Assembly: GCA_947452295.1 (NCBI GenBank)
Contig: CANGCK010000027.1
Coordinates: 1 to 41,997, forward strand
Direction of reading: 5' to 3'
DNA length: 41,997 nucleotides
DNA from: Sphingobacteriia bacterium
Lineage (GTDB): Bacteria > Bacteroidota > Bacteroidia > Chitinophagales > Chitinophagaceae
In this document: positions 1 to 8,377 of the stretch, piece by piece
How positions within the stretch are numbered: the first letter of the stretch is position 1
Layout of the letters: every line of letters starts with the position of its first letter
The notes under the pieces: generated by a model
Databases searched by the model: none
What the model was told of the DNA's origin: nothing
The model's input: the letters and a program-made list of their open reading frames with translations, nothing else
Program-made: the position numbers and the translations under genes

Positions 1-2
1 AC

Positions 3-1658
3 AATGCCTCAGATGAACTGCAGAAAATAAGGATGAGCCTTTTTAAACGAAGAAATGAATTAAGGCGAATGTTTGAAAAAGTTGTTCAGAAAATGGCTAA
101 AGCTGGTTATACTGCAGATATTGATGAGAGTTTTAGTAATGGCAGAAGGGTGGTAGCTGTTTTTTCGGAACATAAAAGACAAGTAAAAGGTATATTACAT
201 GGTGAAAGTGATAGCCGTAAAACAGCCTATATAGAACCTGAGGAAACCATAGAATTGAATAATGAGGTTTTTTCATTAGAAAATGAAGAGATTAAAGAAG
301 TACAAAGAATATTAAGGGCACTTACTGCAAAGTTGTCTGTTTATGCACCATTGTTGCAACAATATATTCAAATTATTGGTGAGTTTGATTTTATAAGAGC
401 TAAAGCTCGATTGGCTATTAATATGAATGCCAATTTACCCGATGTTTCTGAAAAAGCACAGATAAAGCTTATTGAAGCCTACCATCCTTTATTATTTTTA
501 TATAATAAATCATCTGGAAAAAAAACAATTCCTGTTACGCTAACATTAGATGAACAACATAGAATATTGGTAATCAGTGGTCCAAATGCCGGAGGTAAAA
601 CAGTTACGATGAAAACCATTGGACTAAATCAGTTGATGCTTCAAAGCGGTTTATTGGTACCTGTAAGTGCAACTTCTCAAATGGGGATTTTTAAGCAACT
701 ATTTATTCATATTGGTGATGAACAGAATTTGCAATTTGAATTAAGTACTTATTCCAGTCATTTATTGCACATGAAGTATTTTATGGAAAATGCCAATGGG
801 AAAACGATGTTTTTCATTGATGAATTGGGGAGTGGTTCCGATCCTAATTTGGGTGGTGCTTTTGCGGAAGTTATCATGGAAGAATTATCACGTAGACATT
901 CATTTGGTGTAGTAACAACCCATTACCTCAATTTAAAAGTAATGGCCAATCATACGCAGGGAATATTAAATGCGGCAATGCAGTTTGATGAAGTAAATTT
1001 ATTGCCTATGTATAAGCTAATTACTGGTAAGCCAGGTAGTTCTTATACGTTTGCCATTGCGGAAAGAATTGGACTTCCCAAACACTTAATAAATAGAGCA
1101 AGAAAATTAGTCGATGATGACCATTTTAAGTTAGATAGACTGCTGAATAGAACTGAGCAAGACTTGCAAATACTTGAAAAAGAAAAGAAAGATTTGAATC
1201 GTGTGATGAAGGAGAATGAACGGTTGAAAAAAGAAATGGAAGTAGTGTTAGATAGAGAAAGACATCGACAACAAGTAGAGTTATTAAAAAATCAAAATAA
1301 AATTACAGAAGACAGATTGGTGTATTTAAAAGATATGGAGCGCAAGTTGAAACAAATTGTACTCGATTGGAAAAAGTCGGAAAATAAAAATGAAGTAGTT
1401 AAGAACCTACAAAACTTATTATTTAAACAAAAAGAAACAATTGTAGTTAATAAGTTGGCTAAAAAAGTCGATTTAAAATATAAAGAACTTAATGAGCAAA
1501 TAAGCATTGGTACTTTGGTAAAACTTAAAAAAAATTATCAAGTTGGTGAAGTAAAGGAAATCAGGGGGAAGCGCGCTATTGTTCAAATAGGCCAATTACC
1601 TATGAATGTAGATTTGGCTGATCTTGTGCCTGTTGAAAAATTAGAAGAACCAAAATAA
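3..1658 (+). CDS. mutS2: MutS2-family mismatch-repair-like ATPase, 5' end missing, no Smr domain
   Basis: The gene is cut by the left window edge. The frame is open from base 3, and the residues before the first ATG at 33 (NASDELQKIR) continue the MutS2 lever/clamp region, so that ATG is not the true start. Counting from it, Walker A lies at about residues 183-190 (GPNAGGKT) and Walker B at 260-264 (FFIDE), followed by the SGSDP and TTH motifs of the MutS ATPase. A charged coiled coil covers about 370-470, and a short KOW-like beta segment (GTLVKLKKNYQVGEV) closes the protein. MutS2 proteins bind branched DNA or stalled, collided ribosomes. Many carry a C-terminal Smr nuclease domain; here the stop comes directly after the beta segment and no Smr sequence follows. 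The family call is firm; which MutS2 role applies is open. Confidence 0.93.
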   Translation, partial: NASDELQKIRMSLFKRRNELRRMFEKVVQKMAKAGYTADIDESFSNGRRVVAVFSEHKRQVKGILHGESDSRKTAYIEPEETIELNNEVFSLENEEIKEVQRILRALTAKLSVYAPLLQQYIQIIGEFDFIRAKARLAINMNANLPDVSEKAQIKLIEAYHPLLFLYNKSSGKKTIPVTLTLDEQHRILVISGPNAGGKTVTMKTIGLNQLMLQSGLLVPVSATSQMGIFKQLFIHIGDEQNLQFELSTYSSHLLHMKYFMENANGKTMFFIDELGSGSDPNLGGAFAEVIMEELSRRHSFGVVTTHYLNLKVMANHTQGILNAAMQFDEVNLLPMYKLITGKPGSSYTFAIAERIGLPKHLINRARKLVDDDHFKLDRLLNRTEQDLQILEKEKKDLNRVMKENERLKKEMEVVLDRERHRQQVELLKNQNKITEDRLVYLKDMERKLKQIVLDWKKSENKNEVVKNLQNLLFKQKETIVVNKLAKKVDLKYKELNEQISIGTLVKLKKNYQVGEVKEIRGKRAIVQIGQLPMNVDLADLVPVEKLEEPK

Positions 1659-1688
1659 ATTATTCAAAAAGCTGTTAACAGTTTTACA

Positions 1689-2450
1689 TTATGCATTAAA
1701 TAGTGGATTATTTAATTGTTCTTTAGGAACAAATAAATAATCGCCATAATGTAAATGATCGGGCAAATTTTTAATTAGTTTACCCTGATATAGTGAAAAG
1801 CAAGTATACCCAATTTCTTCTAGCATGTTTTGAATCAACAATTTGTTTTCACCAGTCGTTTCAATTTGCAATAAGGGCTTTTGTTGTTCAAATATATTTT
1901 TTAATTCAGGAATAACAATCGATTCATACCCCTCTATATCGCATTTGATGTAATTGATAGTGGGAAATTGCGCAAATAAAGTAGCCGCTTTTTTCATATC
2001 AGCAGGAAATTGAAAAGTAGATACATCATTAGAAACGGTTTCGGTTACGCTAGCTAACCCAGTTCTAATATATCCATAATTACCTGGTATAGTTAATACT
2101 ACTTGCTTATCTTCTTTACCCAATGCATAATTATAGGCAGAGCAATGTGAATATGGTTGAATGGTACGTAATAAGGTTTTATAGAAGGGTAATACGGGTT
2201 CTATTGAAATTAATTGTCCACCATTTTGCGTTAATCCAGCAAAAATGCTAGAATAGTAGCCCAAATTCGCACCAATATCTACTACTGTATCGCTGGGCTT
2301 TATTAATTTTTTTACAAAATAGTGAAAATCATATTCAGGATTATTTTTCAATAAACCTAGTTTATAAATATATGGAAAAGAAAGCGATAATAATTGAAGG
2401 TATTGATCTTGCCCTAATAGCTTGTAAAGAAGTTTCTTAATACTTTTCAA
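1689..2450 (-). CDS. FkbM family S-adenosylmethionine-dependent methyltransferase
   Basis: This 253-residue protein has the FkbM layout. The SAM-binding glycine motif is VVDIGANLGYYSS at about residues 56-68, an acidic second strand follows (ISIEP), and the late motif IKCDIEGYE lies near residue 165, followed by a strand ending LLQIET. FkbM enzymes O-methylate sugars or polyketides; the substrate here cannot be read from the sequence. No signal peptide is seen, so it is probably cytoplasmic. It follows the MFS transporter gene on the same strand after 122 bp, and it faces mutS2 across a 30-bp gap. No glycosyltransferase or other glycan genes are nearby, so the usual polysaccharide context is missing. 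Confidence 0.88.
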   Translation of the reverse strand: MKSIKKLLYKLLGQDQYLQLLSLSFPYIYKLGLLKNNPEYDFHYFVKKLIKPSDTVVDIGANLGYYSSIFAGLTQNGGQLISIEPVLPFYKTLLRTIQPYSHCSAYNYALGKEDKQVVLTIPGNYGYIRTGLASVTETVSNDVSTFQFPADMKKAATLFAQFPTINYIKCDIEGYESIVIPELKNIFEQQKPLLQIETTGENKLLIQNMLEEIGYTCFSLYQGKLIKNLPDHLHYGDYLFVPKEQLNNPLFNA

Positions 2451-2572
2451 GAGTGTTTATATTTTAAAGTCTGTTATATAACCTGCAATGTACTGTAAAA
2501 GTAAGTTAGCTCCCAATCTTGGGGATATTTTCATTTAATTCTTTTGGAATTACTAAAAAAATAAGGGGTTGA

Positions 2573-3808
2573 TCACACCGCTTTTGTCGCATCAATTTTT
2601 AACCATAATACAGCTCCAACAATCACTACAATCCCTATCAGTAATAATGGCAAAGTATACCCATGTGCTGCAACCAAATATCCAAACAATACGGTGCTGA
2701 GGTAAGCGCCTGTTAAACCGGCAGTATTCATAGATCCAGAGATAACACCGCTTTTATGACGGTTTAAATCCATCGAAACAGCCCATGCAACTGGTGCAGT
2801 TACATCCATGCAAAACATTCCAATAGCAAGCGCAATAATAGCAATTAAATTATTTTCAACTAATGATGCGCCAATTAAACAAAATCCGGCAACAAATAAT
2901 CCTATCATTGGTATAATTCTACGTCCCCATTTTTTGCCATATTTTAAACAAGCTTTGTCACTTAACCACCCACCCACTAGGCAACCTAATGCAGCCAATA
3001 GATAGGGTAGGGAAGATGCCCATAGTAATTCTTCTTTAGCTATGTGGCGCCCTTTTTGTAAATAGGTGTGAAACCAACTTTGAAAAAAATAAGTGCCAAT
3101 GGCATAACAAAAATACATTGCCATCAGGTACCATAAATTTACCGACTTAAAAATCGACCAAAATGATGCTTCTGCTTCGGAATGATTGGTTGAAAGATCT
3201 CTATTTGCCAAAATATGGGTTAATTCTTCTTCTTTGATAGATTTACAATCTGCTGGTTCTTCATTATGCCAAAAAATCCAAAAGATCACCCAAATAATTC
3301 CAATCACTCCCAAAACGTAAAAAGGCATTCTCCAGCTATACTGTTGTTGTAAGGGAATTACCACAAATGGGGTTAATGCAGCGCCTATTCTAGAAGCTCC
3401 CCATATAATTGATTGAGCCCTACCTCTTTCAATTACAGGAAACCATTTACTCAAAATAATAGAAGTGTTTGGATATGCCCCTGCTTCTCCAATTCCAAAT
3501 AAAAATCGAATAACTAATAACATCGTAAATCCAGTTGAAAAACCAGTTAAAATGGTAAAAAACGACCACCAAAGTACAACGCGAATTAATATTTTTTTAC
3601 CTCCAAATTTATCTCCTAACCAACCAGTAGGTACTTCAAAGAGTCCGTATGCAATAGTAAACATTCCCAATATCCATCCCCATTGTATAGTATTGATGTG
3701 TAAATCTGCCATTACCGACTCACTTGCAGATGACAATGCAATTCTATCTAAAAATGTAATCATCGATAGAATGGATAATATTAATAATACTTGGTTTCTT
3801 TTTTTCAT
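2573..3808 (-). CDS. MFS transporter, anion:cation symporter (hexuronate/glucarate-like) type
   Basis: The protein has 411 residues and about 12 hydrophobic segments, the normal size for the major facilitator superfamily. After the first helix (ILSMITFLDRIALS) comes the loop-2 signature GWLGDKFGGKK, and helix 4 carries RFLFGIGEAGAYPN, both typical of the ACS family that includes ExuT/GudP/NanT-like carriers of sugar acids and other organic anions. The second half repeats the loop motif as GGWLSDKACLKYGKKWGRR. The substrate is inferred only at the family level (uronate, aldarate or a similar monocarboxylate). No catabolic enzymes for such sugars lie next to it. The start chosen gives a basic N-terminus (MKKRNQ) directly before helix 1. 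Confidence 0.9.
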   Translation of the reverse strand: MKKRNQVLLILSILSMITFLDRIALSSASESVMADLHINTIQWGWILGMFTIAYGLFEVPTGWLGDKFGGKKILIRVVLWWSFFTILTGFSTGFTMLLVIRFLFGIGEAGAYPNTSIILSKWFPVIERGRAQSIIWGASRIGAALTPFVVIPLQQQYSWRMPFYVLGVIGIIWVIFWIFWHNEEPADCKSIKEEELTHILANRDLSTNHSEAEASFWSIFKSVNLWYLMAMYFCYAIGTYFFQSWFHTYLQKGRHIAKEELLWASSLPYLLAALGCLVGGWLSDKACLKYGKKWGRRIIPMIGLFVAGFCLIGASLVENNLIAIIALAIGMFCMDVTAPVAWAVSMDLNRHKSGVISGSMNTAGLTGAYLSTVLFGYLVAAHGYTLPLLLIGIVVIVGAVLWLKIDATKAV

Positions 3809-3937
3809 TTTGCAGCTTGAGTTATTGGATATATATTATTGGTATAATATCTTTTTTGTTAATAATTGTCGATCAATGTGTTGTTCGTTTAATCAGTTAT
3901 AAATATAGCTTATCTAAGAAAATTAAATATATACATA

Positions 3938-3945
3938 TATATTTG
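3938..3945 (+). promoter_or_regulatory. Candidate -7 promoter element (TATATTTG) for the DUF6089 gene
   Basis: TATATTTG fits the Bacteroidota -7 consensus TAnnTTTG exactly and ends 14 bases before the ATG at 3960. No TTTG or TTG is seen at the expected -33 distance, so this is a half-match in a very A+T-rich region. Transcription from it would give a leader of only about 10 nucleotides. Confidence 0.4.
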
Positions 3946-3959
3946 CACACTCCAATAAT

Positions 3960-4871
3960 ATGAAAATCTTAAAATCTTTTATAGTATTTTTCATCCTTTT
4001 TAATGCATTGTCTACCTCTGCACAATTTGGTGTGTATGATGATTTAAGTCGTTTTAACCTAAAATTTGGAGCAGGTATAACCACCTATTATGGCGATTTA
4101 TCAGAAAATGGTCATTTTATAGATTACAATAATTATTTATATGAAATTAATGGCGGACTTACCTATGATGTATCAGAAAAGTTTGCACTAAGGCTAGATT
4201 TAGCCTATTTAGAACTACAAGGTGCGGATAGATTTAATAAGCGTAAAGATTTATTTGATCGAAACCTTAGTTTTAGAAGTACCGTATATGAATCTTCTCT
4301 TGCAGCGCAATACGATTTTTTGAACATTAAAAATTTAAGGAACCGATTTACTCCTTACGTTTTTGGTGGGGTTGGATTCATTCATTTTAATCCTTGGACA
4401 ATTGATCGTACTGGTGAAAAAATTTATTTGCATGAATTGCATACGGAGGGTTTGGGGCTTGCTTCCTTTTCGAATACCAAACAATACAGTCTTTGGCAGC
4501 CAACAATAACAATGGGTACTGGGGTGAAATTTGCTATCAGTCAAACTATTTCAATTCATGCTGAAATTTGGTTACGTTATATTTTTACAGATTACTTAGA
4601 TGATGTTGGTGGACATTATCCTGATTATATTAAACTATTAAATGACAAGGGGTTGGTAGATCCAGCTAAAACATTGAGTCTTACCTGGCGACAAGATGAG
4701 TTAGACCCTAATAACAGAATTCAATCTTGGCATAAAGATGTTCCACGGGGCGGCAGTTTAAATGACATATATCATTCTATTAATATTTCATTATACCTTA
4801 ATTTCAAAGACTTCCCATTGTTAGATAAACGCTCCTCATTAAGTCCGCATGGCAATCGCAGAGGCAAATAA
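3960..4871 (+). CDS. DUF6089-type outer-membrane beta-barrel protein
   Basis: The protein has 303 residues. A signal peptide covers about residues 1-22 (hydrophobic FIVFFILFNAL, then STSAQ). The mature part shows alternating beta strands with glycine and aromatic residues: FNLKFGAGITTYYGDLSE, YEINGGLTYDVSEKFALR, YVFGGVGFIHFNPW, WQPTITMGTGVKFA. This pattern matches the DUF6089/PorG-like outer-membrane barrels of Bacteroidota. Relatives include PorG, a T9SS accessory protein, but I cannot show that this copy does that job. The protein ends in a basic tail (RRGK) rather than the terminal aromatic residue common in barrels. The gene stands alone, ends at a strong hairpin and faces ndk. Confidence 0.8.
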   Translation: MKILKSFIVFFILFNALSTSAQFGVYDDLSRFNLKFGAGITTYYGDLSENGHFIDYNNYLYEINGGLTYDVSEKFALRLDLAYLELQGADRFNKRKDLFDRNLSFRSTVYESSLAAQYDFLNIKNLRNRFTPYVFGGVGFIHFNPWTIDRTGEKIYLHELHTEGLGLASFSNTKQYSLWQPTITMGTGVKFAISQTISIHAEIWLRYIFTDYLDDVGGHYPDYIKLLNDKGLVDPAKTLSLTWRQDELDPNNRIQSWHKDVPRGGSLNDIYHSINISLYLNFKDFPLLDKRSSLSPHGNRRGK

Positions 4872-4890
4872 TTGTATTTTAACAAAATTA

Positions 4891-4919
4891 AAAAGGTTCT
4901 TGTAGTACAAGAACCTTTT
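4891..4919. terminator. Bidirectional hairpin terminator between the DUF6089 gene and ndk
   Basis: A 12-bp perfect stem pairs AAAAGGTTCTTG (4891-4902) with CAAGAACCTTTT (4908-4919) around a five-base loop. The stem base is A-rich on one side and T-rich on the other, so it reads as an intrinsic terminator in both directions. It lies in the 69-bp gap between two convergent genes. Confidence 0.88.
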
Positions 4920-4940
4920 AGAAATATCGACTAGGTTGAT

Positions 4941-5357
4941 TTAAAATCTTTCTAGCGCAGAAAAAAAGAAGTTTCCTTCAATTGCTGCATTTTCATCACT
5001 GTCGCTTCCGTGAACAGCATTTTCCCCTATAGAAGCTGCAAAACGCTTACGAATAGTTCCTTCTGCGGCTTGTGCTGGATTTGTTGCACCAATCAACGTT
5101 CTAAAATCTTCAACAGCATTGTCTTTTTCAAGAATGGCAGCAACTATTGGGCCACTACTCATAAAATCAACCAATTCTCCAAAAAATGGCCTTTCTCTAT
5201 GGATATCATAAAATAAACCTGCTTGTTCTTGGGTTAATTTTGTCCATTTCATTGCTTTAACAGCAAATCCCGCTTTAATAATTTGATCTAAAATAGCGCC
5301 TGTATCTCCTTTTTTAGTAGCGTCAGGCTTAATCATCGTAAAAGTTCTATTACTCAT
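4941..5357 (-). CDS. ndk: Nucleoside diphosphate kinase
   Basis: The protein has 138 residues, the standard size of bacterial Ndk. It transfers the gamma-phosphate between nucleoside triphosphates and diphosphates through a phosphohistidine. The N-terminus [12 protein letters not shown] and the active-site motif NAVHGSDS with catalytic His116 are intact. I chose the ATG at 5357 because it gives the normal start MSNRTF. A longer reading from a TTG at 5378 would add seven residues and would begin inside the candidate -7 promoter element. The gene is monocistronic, ends at a bidirectional hairpin and lies divergent from nrnA. Confidence 0.97.
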   Translation of the reverse strand: MSNRTFTMIKPDATKKGDTGAILDQIIKAGFAVKAMKWTKLTQEQAGLFYDIHRERPFFGELVDFMSSGPIVAAILEKDNAVEDFRTLIGATNPAQAAEGTIRKRFAASIGENAVHGSDSDENAAIEGNFFFSALERF

Positions 5358-5375
5358 ATATATATAATTTCGTTG

Positions 5376-5383
5376 CAAAAGTA
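5376..5383 (-). promoter_or_regulatory. Candidate -7 promoter element (TACTTTTG) for ndk
   Basis: Read on the minus strand, TACTTTTG matches TAnnTTTG exactly and lies 18 bases upstream of the ndk ATG. A matching -33 TTTG at the normal distance is not evident. Its position supports the shorter ndk start. Confidence 0.45.
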
Positions 5384-5443
5384 CAAAATACCCTCGTTTT
5401 GTTCATAAGCTTTTTATAAATTTAATTGGAATTGATAAAATGA

Positions 5444-5475
5444 TTTGATTAACTAGTTTAGATACTGCAATTTTG
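5444..5475 (+). promoter_or_regulatory. Candidate -33/-7 promoter for nrnA
   Basis: TTTG at 5444-5447 is followed after 20 bases by CAATTTTG at 5468-5475, which differs from TAnnTTTG at one position. The start codon at 5486 is only 10 bases further on, so the transcript would have a leader of a few nucleotides. Confidence 0.45.
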
Positions 5476-5485
5476 CGTCAACTTT

Positions 5486-6493
5486 ATGCAAAATATAGAA
5501 CTGTTTTACCCTTATTTAACCAATCCTCAAAAAGTGGTGATAACAATGCACCAGAAACCAGATGGTGATGCAATGGGATCTTCATTGGGGTTATACCATT
5601 TTTTAAAAGGACTTCAACATGAGGTTACAGTTATTTCTCCAACTAATTGGGCGGACTTTCTAGATTGGATGCCAGGTGTTGAAAATGTAATTAATTTTGA
5701 AAAATACACTGAAAAAGCAGTACAAATTTTAAATGAAGCACAAGTAATTTTTTGTCTCGATTTTAATATTTTTCATAGAACCAAGCATTTAGCCAATCAT
5801 TTGGCAGCGGCCAATGCTGTTAAAGTGTTGATTGATCATCATCAACAACCAGATGCTGCTTCTTTTAACTTCGGCAAAAGCGATACCCAAAAGAGTTCTA
5901 CCTGTGAAATGATTTACGATTTTATTGTAGAATCGGGTTACGACTCCATTATAAATAATGAAATTGCCGCTTGCTTATATACAGGGGTAATGACAGATAC
6001 AGGTTCATTTAGGTTTCCATCCACTACAGCTTCTGTGCATAGAATGATTGCCAGATTAAAAGATGCTGGATTGAAGCACGATCAAATTCACCACCATATA
6101 TTCGATAATTTTTTAGAGAACCGTTTACGCTTTATTGGTTTTGCCTTAGCGAATAGAATGGAAGTTTTATATGAATATAACACTGCTTTGATGTATATTA
6201 CCAAGCAAGATTTGCAGAAATTCAATATCAAAACAGGTGATACGGAAGGGTTGGTGAATTATTTACTCACTATTCAAGGCATGAAATTAGGTGCCATTGT
6301 GATTGATAGAGATGAAGAAAGAAAATGGAGTTTTAGAAGTAAAGGCAGTTTTGATGTTAATCAATTTGCCAGAGATCATTTTGAAGGTGGTGGACATGTT
6401 AATGCTGCTGGAGGTAGAAGTAGCTTATCCATTGATCAAACCCTTCAACAATTTAAAGAAGTTATCAAACAGTATTCAAATCAACTACAATAA
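5486..6493 (+). CDS. nrnA: DHH-family phosphoesterase, NrnA-like oligoribonuclease / pAp phosphatase
   Basis: The protein has 335 residues with the DHH-DHHA1 layout of NrnA. Metal-binding motifs seen are HQKPDGDAMGSS near residue 22, CLDFN near 93, the Asp117-His118-His119 triad in LIDHHQQPD, and a DTGSFRFPS segment. The C-terminal DHHA1 domain ends in EGGGHVNAAGG (residues 300-310), which binds substrate. NrnA enzymes degrade 2-5-nucleotide RNAs and in many species dephosphorylate 3'-phosphoadenosine 5'-phosphate. Bacteroidota lack Orn, so this is the expected nanoRNase; that is family knowledge. The gene is followed after seven bases by the FKBP lipoprotein gene and is probably co-transcribed with it. 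Confidence 0.92.
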   Translation: MQNIELFYPYLTNPQKVVITMHQKPDGDAMGSSLGLYHFLKGLQHEVTVISPTNWADFLDWMPGVENVINFEKYTEKAVQILNEAQVIFCLDFNIFHRTKHLANHLAAANAVKVLIDHHQQPDAASFNFGKSDTQKSSTCEMIYDFIVESGYDSIINNEIAACLYTGVMTDTGSFRFPSTTASVHRMIARLKDAGLKHDQIHHHIFDNFLENRLRFIGFALANRMEVLYEYNTALMYITKQDLQKFNIKTGDTEGLVNYLLTIQGMKLGAIVIDRDEERKWSFRSKGSFDVNQFARDHFEGGGHVNAAGGRSSLSIDQTLQQFKEVIKQYSNQLQ

Positions 6494-6500
6494 ATAAAAA

Positions 6501-7430
6501 ATGAGTAGAATTACCCTCGCGCTTTTGGCAGCGGTTGTATTGCTTGCAAGTTGTAATCAATATGAAAAAACACCAACAGGTTTTGCTTATAAAATCCATA
6601 AAGGAAACAGCAAAGAATTGTTAAAACAAGGTCAATTTGTAAAAATGCATGTGGAATACAATCTTCCTGCAAAAAAGGACTCGGTTTTAAGTAGTTCATT
6701 TGGACGAATTCCGGTTTATTTTATGGTAGATACTGCTCGTATGAGTAAGCATAGCTTTATTGAAATCATCACTAAATGTGCTCCTGGAGACAAAGTTGAT
6801 TTTATCATGAATGTGGATACCTTAAAAAAATTAGGTATGTTAGATTACAATGAAATCTTTAAACAAAAAGATTTGATTAATGGTAAAGTAGAAATCATCA
6901 AAACTTTTTCTTCACAGGAGTTAATGATGGAAGATTATCAAAAAGAATTAGAAGTTGAAAAAAATAGAGAAACAAGAGAATTAAAAGAGTTTGCAGCCAA
7001 AAAAGGTGCAAAAGTGCAGCAAGTTGGTTCTGGTGTTTTGGTTGAAGTAACCAGCGCTGGTGATTTATCTGCAAAAATTGATTCTGGAAAGCAAGTGTCA
7101 ATATTATACAGAGGTACTTTCTTAAACGGTAAGAAATTTGATGGCAATATGGATAAAGATTCTCCGAATCAACAGCCCTTAAATTTTGTAATCAACAGCG
7201 GCAGTGTAATTAAAGGGTTAGATGAAGGTATTCGTTTATTTGGCAAAGGCGGTAAAGGAAAATTATATATTCCTGCTTTATTGGGTTATGGCCCTAATGG
7301 TAGTGCACCAGTTATACCTCCATATGCTTCATTGGTTTTTGATATTGAAGTGTTAGATGTAACTATCCCTGCTCCAAAACCAGCTCAGCCCGCAGCTCCT
7401 CAAGCACCTGTGGCACAAGATAAAAAATAG
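6501..7430 (+). CDS. FKBP-type peptidyl-prolyl isomerase lipoprotein with two FKBP-like domains
   Basis: The protein has 309 residues and starts with a lipoprotein signal: hydrophobic residues 5-15, then lipobox LLASC with the lipidated cysteine at about 18. Residues about 25-130 look like a worn FKBP fold (GFAYKIHKG, GQFVKMHVEYNL, SSSFGRIPVYF). A short charged helix follows (about 140-170). Residues about 195-287 form a canonical FKBP domain with SILYRGTFLNGKKFDGN, SGSVIKGLDEGIRL, LYIPALLGYGPNG and SLVFDIEVLDV. The tail is rich in Pro and Ala. It should help fold proteins in the periplasm, tethered to a membrane. Its architecture recalls the gliding-motility lipoprotein GldI, but I cannot tell GldI from other FKBP lipoproteins here. 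It lies seven bases after nrnA and ends at a strong hairpin. Confidence 0.9.
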   Translation: MSRITLALLAAVVLLASCNQYEKTPTGFAYKIHKGNSKELLKQGQFVKMHVEYNLPAKKDSVLSSSFGRIPVYFMVDTARMSKHSFIEIITKCAPGDKVDFIMNVDTLKKLGMLDYNEIFKQKDLINGKVEIIKTFSSQELMMEDYQKELEVEKNRETRELKEFAAKKGAKVQQVGSGVLVEVTSAGDLSAKIDSGKQVSILYRGTFLNGKKFDGNMDKDSPNQQPLNFVINSGSVIKGLDEGIRLFGKGGKGKLYIPALLGYGPNGSAPVIPPYASLVFDIEVLDVTIPAPKPAQPAAPQAPVAQDKK

Positions 7431-7450
7431 ATTTTTTTATAAATCAATTT

Positions 7451-7485
7451 AAACACCCTGTGCAATTAACTTGTACAGGGTGTTT
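7451..7485. terminator. Bidirectional hairpin terminator overlapping the 3' end of folP
   Basis: A 15-bp stem with one G-T pair joins 7451-7465 to 7471-7485 around the loop TTAAC. It is preceded by T/A-rich sequence and followed by T-rich sequence (GTTTTGTTT), so it terminates the plus-strand FKBP gene. The last codons of minus-strand folP form one arm and its TAA stop is in the loop (7466-7468), so the folP C-terminus is encoded inside the terminator. Confidence 0.87.
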
Positions 7486-8308
7486 TGTTTAGTACGGCTA
7501 ATAATAAAATGGCTTCTATTGCTTCCTTTACATCATGCACTCTTAAAATTGATGCCCCCTTCATTAGCGCAACTGTATTTAAAACGGTTGTTCCATTTAA
7601 ACTTTCCTCTGGTAATTGATGTAAGGTTTTGTAGATCAATGATTTCCTGGAAATACCCATCAATATGGGTAAGTTGTATATTTTTAGTACTTCTAATTCT
7701 TTAATTAATTGAAAGTTTTGTTCCATCGTTTTACTAAAACCTATACCCGGATCTAGTATTAAATCTGTTATACCGGCTAATTTGCAGGCATATATTCGTT
7801 CATTAAAATATTGTATCGCTTCTTCAGTAATATTACCCAAAATATTTTTTTCATGCATTGTTGCTGCTGTTGATGAACTATACATACATATATATGGAAC
7901 TTTTAAACTACCAACAGTAGTCAACATATCAGCATGATATAAACCGCCACTGATATCATTTACCATATTAGCCCCATTTTCAACTGCTTGCTTTGCAACG
8001 GATGGATAAAAAGTATCTATTGAAATGATTATATCAGGGAATACTGTACGAATTGCATTAATTATTGGCAGTACTCTATTAATTTCTTCTATTTCACTAA
8101 CAATAGCGCTTCCAGGTCGGGTGCTTTGCCCTCCAATGTCAATAATAGATGCTCCTGCAGATATCATTTTTGATGCAGTTTCAACCGCTAAGTCTACGTT
8201 ATCGGCTCTACTATTGGCATAAAAAGAATCAGGGGTGCTATTTATAATACCCATTACCACGGGTTGCGTAATATTTAATAAATTACCTTTACAGTTAAGT
8301 GTGTACAT
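7466..8308 (-). CDS. folP: Dihydropteroate synthase
   Basis: The protein has 280 residues, standard for DHPS. It joins para-aminobenzoate to 6-hydroxymethyl-dihydropterin pyrophosphate in folate synthesis, in the cytoplasm. All hallmark loops of the TIM barrel are visible in order: MGIINSTPDSFY, GASIIDIGGQSTRPGS, MVNDISGG, LILDPGIGFSKT, PILMGISRKSLI, and the closing RVHDVKEA. The start at 8308 puts the first strand at the usual place. It is divergent from the DUF1599 gene over 69 bp that contains a well-formed promoter for folP. Its last nine codons are part of a hairpin terminator shared with the convergent FKBP gene. Confidence 0.97.
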   Translation of the reverse strand: MYTLNCKGNLLNITQPVVMGIINSTPDSFYANSRADNVDLAVETASKMISAGASIIDIGGQSTRPGSAIVSEIEEINRVLPIINAIRTVFPDIIISIDTFYPSVAKQAVENGANMVNDISGGLYHADMLTTVGSLKVPYICMYSSSTAATMHEKNILGNITEEAIQYFNERIYACKLAGITDLILDPGIGFSKTMEQNFQLIKELEVLKIYNLPILMGISRKSLIYKTLHQLPEESLNGTTVLNTVALMKGASILRVHDVKEAIEAILLLAVLNKTPCTS

Positions 8309-8338
8309 TATGATGTTTCATTTAAATTGCACTCAATT

Positions 8339-8367
8339 CAAAGATATTACAAAAAACTACCCACAAA
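8339..8367 (-). promoter_or_regulatory. Bacteroidota-type promoter for folP (TTTG-N17-TATCTTTG)
   Basis: On the minus strand TTTG (8364-8367) is followed after 17 bases by TATCTTTG (8339-8346). Both boxes match the Bacteroidota sigma consensus (-33 TTTG, -7 TAnnTTTG) without a mismatch. The predicted start lies near 8335, giving a leader of about 27 nucleotides to the folP ATG. Confidence 0.65.
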
Positions 8368-8377
8368 GTAATAATAC

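Noticed and set aside
1672..1681. CTGTTAACAG palindrome between mutS2 and the FkbM gene
   Set aside because: Arms of five bases with no loop are too short for a terminator, and the flanks do not extend the pairing.
3465..3902. A 145-codon frame opposite the MFS transporter
   Set aside because: It is antisense to strong transporter motifs, and its low-complexity product rich in Asn, Pro and Ile resembles no family.
3960..4871. Naming the DUF6089 barrel porG
   Set aside because: The family resemblance is real, but no T9SS core genes are adjacent and several paralogues usually exist per genome.
4941..5378. A longer ndk start at a TTG seven codons upstream
   Set aside because: It would start inside the TACTTTTG promoter box, and the added residues are not part of the conserved Ndk N-terminus.
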